Part shown: in pieces, positions 55,456-64,000 of the stretch
Position numbering within the stretch: the stretch's first letter is position 1
How the letters are laid out: every line of letters starts with the position of its first letter
Assembly (NCBI RefSeq): GCF_020080835.1
Contig: NC_058165.1
Span: 11,291,813-11,355,812, forward strand
Direction of reading: 5' to 3'
DNA length: 64,000 nt
Source: Cotesia glomerata
Lineage: Eukaryota > Arthropoda > Insecta > Hymenoptera > Braconidae
Made by a program: the position numbers and the translations under genes
Notes under the pieces: model-generated
The model's database searches: none
Seen by the model: only the letters and a program-made list of their open reading frames with translations
What the model was told of the DNA's origin: nothing

Positions 55456-55945
55456 TTAAGCAACAGTAAATTTTTTGAAAAAAAAAAAAAATTATATATT
55501 TTTCGAATTACACGCGATCTCCAACGGCGCTAAAAAAAGGTCCTTCACTGCTGCAGTGATTCCGGGCTTCTCCGTGAATGAAATCTAAAAGAAATTTTGT
55601 TAAATTAGAAGATATTGTCTGTACAATCATGTACGGTCTAAAAAAATTCAACAATTGAACAAATGCCGGCGTTTTCGTTTAAAAAAATTAAATTTTGCCT
55701 TTTCAAATTTTTTTTTTAAACGCCGCCATTTGGTCTATTTTTGATTTTTATTTTTCGACTGAAGGTTATTGGACGGACAATATATTCTCTTTTAACGATA
55801 ATTTCTTTTTCTTTTAGGTTTCATCCACGGAGAAGACCGGAATCGCTAGAGCAGTAGAGGACTTTTTTTTTTAGCGCCGTCGGAGATTGCGTGTAACTCA
55901 AAAAATATTAATTTTTTTTTTTATCAAAAATTTTACTGTGATTTT
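55456..55945. mobile_element. Inverted-repeat MITE, ~490 bp
   Basis: The arms contain ACACGCGATCTCCAACGGCG (55510) and, inverted, CGCCGTCGGAGATTGCGTGT (about 55876). Pairing extends outwards through TTTTTCGAATTACACG to CAGTAAATTTTTTG and inwards to AAAAGGTCC. The centre is unpaired and non-coding. Confidence 0.75.
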
Positions 55946-56746
55946 TAAAAAATGTATAAATATACTTTTAATATTTTAAAATAATTAACACAGTATTTTT
56001 TTTGTTAATTTAAAAAAAATCACCTTGTTTGAAGCTCTCACACTAGGTTACGCTCCTTAATAACAATTTAAATATTGACAATTTCTTACTTCTCCCAGTG
56101 GGGATCTATTCTGATGCCTCTTAAGAACAGCTTCACGGAAGGCAAAAAATCTGAGATTCCCAGCTCGAGTTTCCGTTATTATACGTATTTTAAGGCCTTA
56201 ATTAAAACCATAAATATTGGCCCAACGCTTCCGGCAGTTAAATGTGTTTTGGAAAATTTTTTCCTTTTCCAGAATCTTTGTTTAAAATATCACAAATAAT
56301 TTTTGCGACATACGCCAAAAACAAAACGCTTCTTTCCAGTTCATTGTTTATAATAATTTTTCAATTCAATCGGAATTTTAGGTGAATTCAACAAAGTTAT
56401 ACCTTGAAATCCACTTCTTGTATACACTATTTCATCATTTAGAATTTATAAATTAGTTTTGATAATTTAAATTTAAATAGTATTTTAGACAGCGAATTTC
56501 GCAGCTGTTTATTGCTGCCTAGCAACTACAGTTTATTTATATTTATAGCAAGCTCACTATTTCTTGCATGTCACAATAAAAATTATTAAATATTTAATTT
56601 CACAGTGTACTCCCTTATATTTTCATTGGATTAATTTTTTTGCTGATAATTGTGCAGTGTTTATCACTTTGTGTATACTACAAGTATTATGTGTTAAGTG
56701 TATTTATTTTTTATTTTAATTATTTTTGTGGTAAAGACTCTTTACG

Positions 56747-58507
56747 ATGCTAAAGAAGCCAAAGAAAAAAGTCGGTGAACCAGAAAAATTAATATTGAAG
56801 AAGTTGGCTCAGGCTAATCAAGTAATCGAAGGTCATCTCTTTCACATAAAAGACTATGTTTTCGAAAAAGGAATACCAGTCGTGTAAGTAATTTACGTAT
56901 TAAATATTGTAGTTTTTCTCAAATTTTTTATTTTTACGGTCTTTGGGGTAGGTGAAGGGGTTGTTCCGGAGCAGATAGGGGTTCATGATTTTTTATACAG
57001 TGTTGAACAATAGTACAAGTATCTCTGAGCAATACTAGCTTCAAAGTAACCTTCTATTTTTTTCAATTTTTTTATATTTTATGATATTTTTTTTGTCTTT
57101 GGGGTAACCGAAGGAGTTGTTCCGGAGCAGATAGGGGGTTGATGATTTTTGTATAGTGTTAGACACCAGTCCAAGTATCCCTGAGCAATATTGGCTTCAA
57201 AGGGACCTTCTGAGTTTTTTTTTAATTTTTCGATATTTCTACCGCCTTTGGGGTAGGTGAAGGGACTGTTCCGAAGCAAGTAGGGGGTTACTGATTTTTT
57301 GTACAGTGTTGAACACTAGTTCAAAGATCCCTGAACAATACTAGCTTCAAAGGGACCTTCTAAATATTTTTTTTCGAATTTTTCAATATTTTTACCGTCT
57401 TATAGGTAATTGTAGAGGTAGTTTCAATGATTGGTGTGGTTATAGACGGTATTTTCTATTATTTATGTATCCTCATTTTTTAAGGGAATGCTAGAAAATA
57501 ATGTTTAGATTCCTCGGTGGGAAATTTATTTTTTTTTGAGTTTCGTTCATAAAAAAAGTTCAGAACTTTAGGCCTTGAAGTTTCGAACCGTCAATTGAAC
57601 GAATTATGTAGATAATAATAAAAAAAATCTATACCTAAAAATTGAAGCAAATGTCAATAATGAATAGTAAAAACTTCGGATAAAAAGATAGTGGTTTAAT
57701 CGTATTCTAAAGAGGATTGCGTAATGCTAAAGATTCACCCCCATGAAAATTGTTTTTATTTTGAGTCACATCGATTCTGCCGTAAGAATCAAAGTTTGGC
57801 ATTTTGGTATTTGAGAACAATCCAATAAAATTTTCATATTATATTTTAATGACTCAAAAATCATTTCCACTATTTTTAAGCTCGAAAACTACCCTCAACC
57901 TCGACCCCTATATAACTTGGTTGAATTTTTCGAGTTAACCTCTCACGAAAATTCTAAAAAAAATTAAGGTGCTCTTCTTTTGTGACTTAAAAGTCATCTC
58001 AGCAACTCCCAAGTATAGAAACTGCCTCTAAGTCCAACCCCTATATTACTTGGTCCGATTTCTCGAAGTTAACCCTCAGCAAAAATTCCGAAAAAATTCA
58101 GGTGCTCTTCGATTTCGCCTCGGGGACAATTACATGTGATCTGAGACTTTTTTTATTTTACTTTCCTAGATATGTAATATACTATTAGTGTATGAATACA
58201 TCCTGCCTATTAAATTAAGTAAAATAATTTTTACTTCTTTAAATAAAAATGTAAAAATTTTCGCTGCTATCTCCAGCGTTGTAGAATGCAACTACCGTCG
58301 TCATCCCAAAGCTGATTCCTCTTATATACCTTGCCCAGTTACGACCAGAATTCATCTAAATGGTGACATCGACCAAGTCGTCAACGAACACAACCATCCG
58401 CAGGATCCTAATTTGGTTGAAGAAAGGAGTTTTCATAAAGACGTAAAAAAGTTAGCACAAAATATTGGTGTAACGATGCGCAAAAATTTTGATGATGCTT
58501 TACAAAG
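56747..58507 (+). CDS. FLYWCH-like zinc-finger gene fragment, two exons
   Basis: Exon 1 (56747-56883) starts at an ATG with a Lys-rich N-terminus (LKKPKKKVGEPEK) and ends at a strong GTAAGT donor. Exon 2 (58277-58507) follows an acceptor ending CTATCTCCAG; the phases match (GT + C). The joined frame has HLFHIKDYVF, then a Cys in VECNYRR, a Cys in IPCPVTTRI and the closing EHNHP. That is the C-C-H-H order of FLYWCH fingers, although the usual Trp before the first Cys is not evident. Exon 2 ends at GTATAAT, a plausible donor, and I see no further exon. No stop or frameshift is present in the two exons, so this is the best candidate for an intact gene part. FLYWCH proteins occur both as host factors and inside transposons. 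Confidence 0.55.
56938..57415 (+). repeat. ~155-bp minisatellite, three copies, intronic
   Basis: Units start near 56940, 57098 and 57247, each with CTTTGGGGTAGGTGAAGG, then GTTCCGGAGCAGATAGGGGG, then GCTTCAAAGGGACCTTCT. They lie inside the intron of the FLYWCH-like gene. Confidence 0.85.
57875..58110 (+). repeat. ~122-bp tandem repeat, two copies, intronic
   Basis: Two decayed units share AACCCCTATATTACTTGGT, CGAAGTTAACCCTCA and AATTCAGGTGCTCTTCG. They are in the same intron, close to the acceptor. Confidence 0.65.
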
Positions 58508-58560
58508 GTATAATTAAGCTTATTTACTTACATCCCTTACTTATTAACATAAACAAATTA

Positions 58561-58696
58561 TCCCTGATTAAGAAAGTTGATTAAAAATGATTAACTCCAT
58601 GATAAATGTATATCTATATAGTACTCAAATCAGGTACTTTTAAATCACTTCAAATTGTTTAGAATCATTTCAAATTAGATTTCTTAATCAGGGATA
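58561..58696. mobile_element. Small MITE, TCCCTGATTAAGAAA ends
   Basis: The ends TATCCCTGATTAAGAAA and TTTCTTAATCAGGGATA are inverted, 136 bp apart. A similar TTCCCTGATTAAAAAA start lies at 59148. Confidence 0.65.
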
Positions 58697-58734
58697 CATG
58701 ACCGGTTGTTCTCTAGAGAATTTTAGATAAAATG

Positions 58735-59148
58735 GAAGCTACTTTGGGTCTGCATCTCTATTACTCACGGAGACACAGCATTTAAAAGGAAATGAACTGA
58801 TGAGACATAAAAATTAGCTGTTTTTTTGCACTAAAACTTGTAATACTCCTAAGTATGAAAGTTATAGGTACTTATATATATAAAACCGTTGTTCTTCAAA
58901 CAATTTATGATAATACGGTCGGTATTTGGGGTCGCACCTCTGTGATTCACTAAGACACAGCATTAATAAACAAATGATTAGATATGTCTGGAAAATTATA
59001 TGAGTTTTCCACTAAAACATCTAATACTCCTATATATGAAAGTTATAGGTACTTATGTATATGAAACAATTGTTTTTCGGAAAAATTAGGATAAAACAAT
59101 CAGTACTTGAAGTCTATATCTTTGTTACTTACCGAGATACAGCATTTC
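58735..59148 (+). repeat. ~180-bp tandem repeat, 2.3 copies
   Basis: The blocks GAGACACAGCATT (58779, 58951 and, varied, about 59129) and ATATGAAAGTTATAGGTACT (about 58854 and 59035) recur. It is non-coding. Confidence 0.7.
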
Positions 59149-59251
59149 CCTGATTAAAAAAAAGTTTTGAGACAAAGGAAAAGGTATTGAAAAAAATTGG
59201 TTTTATCGTCAATTCAATTATTTTCAATACTTTTCCCTTTGTCTCAATACT
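59148..59251. repeat. Hairpin: TTTTGAGACAAAGGAAAAGG and its complement
   Basis: Arms of about 38 bp (59164-59200 and 59213-59250) surround a short loop. The segment starts with the same CCCTGATTAA as the MITE at 58561, so it may be one end of a related element. Confidence 0.55.
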
Positions 59252-59413
59252 ATTTAACTTCCAGCTAAGAAAATCGAAGATTTTTAAAAATCGGCAAGTC
59301 ATTGTTTTCATACGTATTTTCAAAAATCGAGTTTTCATCAGATCTCGACGTTTTTAGGTCACAGAAAACTTCCCTGACTACCCACGCGAGGTTGTCACTG
59401 TGTGTGTGTGTGT

Positions 59414-59480
<67 letters not shown>

Positions 59481-59542
59481 TGTGTGTGTATGGGTGGGGA
59501 AGTATGTGACTCGCTTATAACTTTTGAACGGCTCAACCGATT
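59252..59542. mobile_element. Partial CA/TG-carrying element
   Basis: It starts TTAACTTCCAGCTAAGAAAA and has the conserved CAGATCTCGACGTTTTTAGG tail in reverse orientation. A (TG)n tract follows (59398-59490), then CGGCTCAACCGATTA. It matches the right half of 19012-19890 inverted. Confidence 0.65.
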
Positions 59543-59945
59543 ACACTGATAGACAATTTTATTTAATAGTAATAAAATTTTATAACTATTTAATGAAACG
59601 TTTATTTGGCTAATAAAGGGGAAGGAAAAATAAACAAGTAAGTTAGGTTAGGGTGTCTCGTTGAAACATCTTTATACTATTTATTTATTAAAAGATTTTA
59701 GTGTGAAAATATATTTGAATATATTATTATTAATTGATGAAGCTTAATTTTTTTTTTGAAATTATTTGTTTTAATGACTTTATATTCGTATTAAAAGCAC
59801 ATATTAGTATTTAAGAAAATTTAATTAAATACTAATAAAATTTTATTCATATGGAATATAATTTTATTACTAATATTAACTAAGTTTTCTTTTCAAGTCC
59901 AAATAAACTTTTTTATTACTATTAAATAAAATTATCTCTCAGTGT
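59543..59945. mobile_element. Inverted-repeat element with ACACTGATAGA / TCTCTCAGTGT ends
   Basis: It is related to 28391-29281: AATAGTAATAAAATTTTAT lies near the left end and its complement near the right. It is about 400 bp and non-coding. Confidence 0.65.
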
Positions 59946-60587
59946 AGAACCTACAAAACCGCGTTCGAAAGAGTTGAACTCAACATAGATTTCTTTGAAA
60001 TTTCAATCGACTTGGATCGTTAGATTTCGAGAAATTTTGAAAAATCTTAAAAAAACTTTAAAAAAAATTTTTTCAAAGTTGTTTTTTTTTTTTGTAATAA
60101 CTTGTAAACAGCCGTAAAAATTTCGGCCGGAAATTTTTTTTTTCTGTGTAGGCATTCAATAATCAAAATTAGCGGAAAGCTGCTGAAATGGCTCGTCAGG
60201 TCGACCGATTTCCAGATTTTTTTTTTTTTTCATCAATTAAATTAGGTATAGTTGTTTTCCAAGTGGAAATGAAACTAGTAGAGATATAGAATGTTATTCT
60301 TGTATATGATTGATCTTAATTTTGTTAGGCCTATAAGTAATTTTTGACGCTAGTAACTATCGAACTTTTCAGCCAGTTTGTGCAAGCTTTGCGGTAAAAT
60401 GTTATGCGGGTTATACACATATTTCTTGTATGTGCTTGACATGAGATACAACCGTGTCTCGAGATAGTTGAGATTTATCAGCTATATTACATTTGAATAA
60501 CCCCTTACGCTTTCCTCAAATCGAATAATCGAAAAAACTTGTTTAGTTTCATACTCTTCTTAATAATTTACTATTTACAATTTTTTA
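59946..60587. other. Spacer, no supported gene
   Basis: AT-rich sequence with T and A runs. No coding frame is visible. Confidence 0.4.
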
Positions 60588-60745
60588 ACTTCCCGCTGAG
60601 AAAATTGAAAATGGTTTTATCCTGTTTTTCGAAAATCGAGTCCTCATCATATCTCGACGTTTTGAGTTCCTAGGAAGCTTCCTCGAATGGTTCCGCGATG
60701 ATGTCCGTATGTCTGTATGTATGTATGTATGTATATCCTCTTCTC
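60588..60745. mobile_element. Partial CA-type element ending in TGTA repeats
   Basis: AACTTCCCGCTGAGAAAATT and the GAAGCTTCC block identify the family of 19012-19890, in reverse orientation. It ends in a (TGTA)n run that directly borders the 3' end of the LINE. Confidence 0.6.
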
Positions 60746-60855
60746 TCGTTTCCCTATAGATGTTACAGGGAAGACTGGATCAGGACCGCGTTAGCATTAC
60801 TTCAATCCAGTCCATGTTGTGCCTCACGACACCTACTTCTTGTTATTACTGGTTT
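60746..60855 (-). other. 3' untranslated region of the LINE
   Basis: About 110 bp separate the ORF2 stop from the TGTA repeat. There is no poly-A tail; a short tail may have merged with the tetranucleotide repeat. Confidence 0.4.
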
Positions 60856-63845
60856 CTAATCCCTTTCTGCGATTTTTTTTTTCAAGAGACGCTGCGCGCA
60901 GGCTACAACAGCTGACCAGTTTTCTTCTTTTTTGATCATGCAGGTTACCAAGCTCTCAGGGGAGAGCGCGGTGCCCATTGTTTCTTCGGTGCAGATTCTA
61001 TCGTCCTTCCATCGATCACACTCGAAAAACGTGTGCTCGGCGTTGTCAATTTTGTCTGGACAGTATTTGCACGTTAGTGTGCTGTGCAAACCCATCTTGA
61101 ATAGATAGGCATTGAACTGCCCATGTTCCGTCAGTAGCTGGGACAGAAAAAAGTCCGTGTCCCCGCGCTTCCGAGAAAGCCAGACGTTGATGTTTGGGAT
61201 CAGTCGCGCTGTCCATCTGCCTGTCTCTCCCGACGTCCATCGGTCCTGCCACTCTTGCTGCGTTTCCGTTTTTATCCTCGTTCTTGCCTCCTTCATGTTT
61301 TCGCCACCGATTTTAGCGACGTAGAGTCTTGCTTTCTCGAACGCTAATAGGTCGAGGGGCGCAGCTCCCGCAATGACCAATACAGCCGCTTCGGAAACCG
61401 TGCGGTAGGCGCAGGCAACTCTGAGAGCGCCTCGCCGCTGCACTGCTGCCATTTTCCGCCGATAGGTTTTCTGCTTTAATATATCTGCCCATAATTCCGC
61501 TCCATAAAGCAGTACCGAATGGACTGCTTCCAGAAGGACTCTCCTCTTTTTGGTTCTTGGTCCCATAGTATTCGTCATAATTCTTGCTAGGCTAGACACC
61601 GTCTTGCTGGCTTTCTGGCATGCACTATTGAGGTGTTCGCGGAAAGATAGTTTCTCGTTTATCATTACCCCCAGATAGCGCAAAGACCTTGTTGACGTTA
61701 GCGTTATTCCTCCCACGTCCACAGCAAATGGTTTTGGGAACCTTTTTTGGCGAGTCAGAACGACCATCTCGGTTTTGTGTTTTGCGAGTTTCAGGTGGTG
61801 TTTATCGAGTCAAGTCTCGACAGCATCAATGGTTTCCCGAACGAGTAGTTCGGCCTCCTCTACGCTGTCTATTATTATCGTGGCCGCGACGTCGTATGCA
61901 AAGCCCGTTAGCTCCACTTGCTTTGGCAACGGGATTTCCAGAAGCTCGTCGTGGACTGCGTTCCATAGATCAGGCCCTCATTATTGAGCATTGCGGCACA
62001 CCAGCCGTTATGGCGTATTCTTGTGAGCCTTCAGTAGTTTCCACTATTAGCTTTCTATCGTCAAGGTAGTTGTCGACTAGTGCCAGATTTTCTGGCTTCG
62101 CGTCAAACTTGTGCTCCAGAGCGTCTAAAATGTCTCCCCAATTTGCGCTGTTAAATGCGTTTTTGACATCTAGCGTAAGGAGAAGACATACTTTACGAGC
62201 TTTGAGGCTACCAGACCATGCTTGTGTTGCTGTCTTTATGACTTTCTTGATCGCTCCGACTGTCGAATGACCTTTCCGGAAGCCATGCTGGTTGGTGGCA
62301 AAACCTCCAGCACGGTCGATGTCGTCGCGAAGTCTCCCTTGTATGAGCTTCTCGAGCAGTTTTCCAGCAATGTCTAGCATACAGAGTGGTCTAAACGACG
62401 AAGGTGTTATGGGGATTCCCTTACCTTTGTCTAAGAGAACCAATCTCTGCCGTTTCCAGACCGCGGAAAAGGTGCCAGTTGCCAAGCATGCGTTGTAGGT
62501 ATTCAGGAGTAAGTCTGGGTATTCCAGGGCTATAATATTGATCACCGATGCCGGGATGCCATCAGGTCCAGGTGCCTTTCCTGTTTTGAGTGACTTGGCC
62601 GCGTCTTGTAATTCCTTAGTTGTGAAGGGTGTTACTTCGCTGTTCGTAGTGTAGTGTTTCTTCACCCGCGGTGGGTGTTTGGGGAAAAGCTCCGTTACAA
62701 TGCTCTCCATCAAGGCAGGAGACTTCGGCGCCTCTGGTGAAGCCTTTCCAAGTCGTTTGGCGACAATTTGGTAGGCTTTACCCCAGAGGTCATTGTCGAG
62801 ATCGTTGCAGATCTCTTTCTACAGTTTCGCTTTACTTGCTTTAATGGCTAGGTTTAACGTCTTTTTGGCCTGCTTGTACTCTTTTGAATACAAGTCCTGG
62901 CTTGGGGAGCGTTTCGTAGCTCTCGTTGCTCGGCGACGTAGCTGATGGCATATTTTGCGAAGTTCTGCTATGTCTGCTGACCACCAGTAAGCCGGCCTGT
63001 GGAAGCTCTGGTTTTTTTAGCCGCGGCATAGAGGCGTCACATGCGGAAATAATTTCTTTCATCGTGTTTAGCACTGCTTTTTCTGTTTCGCTGCAGGTAT
63101 CCGGTGTCGGGTTGTTCTGGAGGATAGACCAGCTTCGTGCGAGTGAAGCTTGCAATGCCTCTGGATCAAGCCTTTTGGCATTCCACTTCCGCTTAGAAAC
63201 GTCGCGTTGTGAAACCGGAGCAAATGCTAATCCAACGCTGAATGTCACAAACTGATGATCACTGCCACTGTATTCTTCGGATACTGTCCAGTCTTCAATC
63301 ATGTTGGCAGTCCTTGGAGTCGCCAATGAGATGTCGAGGATGGATTCTTGGTACCCTGGTCTTCTAAAGGTCGTGGTGCTCCCGGTGTTCAGCACTATGA
63401 GGTCGAGTCTAGCCACGACGTCAGTGACCTCGTTTCCTCTGGTGTCGGAAAAAGCAGCGCCCCACTCAGCCGATTTAGCGTTGTCTCCGGCTGAGAGAAC
63501 TTCGCCGTCGAATTTAGTGACCGCATCTTCTATATTTGCGAGTTTCTGTCGGAACACACTAATCCCTTCGTTAGGAGAGAGATAGACGCTCATGAAGTAG
63601 GTTGTGGGGGTTTAAATCCAGACAAAACCTGCTCCACCTCCGCTGTTGTTGACGGTAACGTTCTTTGTGTTCACAATCCAAATTGCTGCCGTGCCCGTTT
63701 CGTCTGCGAACCATGTTTTACCTTCGATATTTAGATATTGCTCGCAGATAAAGCAGACGTCAATTTTATCTTCGAAAACACGCTGGCGCAGCAGGTTTTG
63801 CGCCAGGGCGCACCTATTCAGGTTGCCTTGTAGTATGCGTGTCAT
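60856..63845 (-). pseudogene. R1-like non-LTR retrotransposon ORF2 (endonuclease-RT)
   Basis: It starts at ATG 63845. The N-terminal endonuclease has ILQGNLNRCALAQNLL, GTAAIWI, a GD-NAKS-EWG block (one residue shorter than usual) and SDHQFVTFSV. The RT has KAPGPDGIP, SSFRPLCMLDIAGK, GFRKGHSTVGAI and LDVKNAFNSANW. The C-terminal zinc knuckle is CKYCPDKIDNAEHTFFECD. The frame ends at 60856. Lesions are TAA at 63612, a frameshift near 63020, TAG at 62819, GVPQCS for GVPQGS plus one extra base near 61984, TGA at 61810, and loss of the catalytic Asp: the F/YADD box reads FAYD at about 61894. This copy is long dead. It is related to, but distinct from, the LINE at 10101-11732. Confidence 0.9.
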
Positions 63846-64000
63846 TTCTGACCTTTCGTGGCTTCTGCAAGTGCTTTGCGGAATTCCTTACACGCTCCAG
63901 TGCCAGAAATATGGCATAGACTATCCTGGGCATCTTTGTCCGAAGCACAAAGGAAGCATTTTAACTTCTCCGTGCAGTTTACGGCCTTGTGGTTCTTTCC
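63842..64000 (-). CDS. R1-like LINE ORF1, C-terminal end (runs off the window)
   Basis: The frame enters from the right edge and ends at TGA 63844-63842. It encodes AVNCTEKLKCFLCASDKD, then CHISGTGACKEFRKAL. This matches the last CCHC zinc knuckles and the GTGAC-F tail of R1/I-type ORF1 (Gag-like RNA-binding) proteins. The stop overlaps the ORF2 start as ATGA, so ORF2 would be read after termination and re-initiation. The upstream part lies outside the window. Confidence 0.7.
   Translation of the reverse strand, partial: GKNHKAVNCTEKLKCFLCASDKDAQDSLCHISGTGACKEFRKALAEATKGQK

Noticed and set aside
61112..63585. Plus-strand ORFs of 66-126 codons over the right-hand LINE
   Set aside because: They are antisense shadows of ORF2.
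1..64000. CRISPR array or bacterial operon
   Set aside because: The repeats are either transposon ends, microsatellites or long tandem units. No short repeat with unique spacers of constant length exists, and the gene structure is eukaryotic.

Overview
The window is 64 kb of AT-rich eukaryotic nuclear DNA, almost certainly from an arthropod and most likely an insect. A parasitoid wasp is my guess, but the sequence alone does not prove it. Introns are short with GT-AG borders, and the mobile elements are of insect type: BEL/Pao, R1-like LINEs, a P-like THAP transposase, a Kolobok-like element and a Helitron. There are no bacterial operons, no rRNA, no CRISPR array and no convincing functional tRNA gene. 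Nearly all recognisable coding sequence belongs to mobile elements, and most of it is broken. Only two short fragments could be host-type genes: DUF4806-like exons at 11846-12218 and a FLYWCH-like two-exon fragment at 56747-58507.

Layout, left to right. 1-5 kb: a long foldback repeat (1763-3648) abuts a Helitron Rep N-terminal fragment. 5-10 kb: inverted-repeat elements, an AT microsatellite and a 0.4 kb direct repeat. 10.1-11.7 kb: a 5'-truncated R1-like LINE, followed by the DUF4806-like exons. 12-21 kb: tandem repeats, a 2.25 kb solo LTR, a solo BEL LTR and repeats carrying CA tracts. 22.3-31.8 kb: a CACTA/EnSpm-like transposase pseudogene split by an LTR, next to a ~6 kb transposon with ~0.53 kb terminal inverted repeats whose split transposase gene is itself interrupted by a 1.67 kb element. 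31.8-33.7 kb: another LTR-like segment. 35.2-43.6 kb: a nearly full-length THAP/P-element-like transposase pseudogene, split by a 1.71 kb element (38827-40539) and a Kolobok-like element (41699-43172). 46.4-52.1 kb: a young but gag-deleted BEL/Pao element. 52.3-53.9 kb: a second, inverted copy of the element seen at 28-29.6 kb. 54-60 kb: small inverted-repeat elements, the FLYWCH-like exons and several minisatellites. 60.7-64 kb: a second R1-like LINE that runs off the right edge with the end of ORF1.

The elements form nested layers. Several insertions are exact: removing the element plus one copy of its target duplication (TTAA, or a 2-bp repeat) restores the reading frame of the older transposase gene. 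This fixes both the target-duplication length and the order of events.

Three signals stand out. First, the BEL element carries a strongly strand-biased excess of the tetranucleotide CGCT in all reading frames and in its LTRs. Second, three non-coding elements with CCC...GGG ends and 2-bp duplications carry internal tRNA-like modules of two different types. Third, an arthropod protein family that I know only as uncharacterised is here enclosed by long terminal inverted repeats, which identifies it as a transposase.
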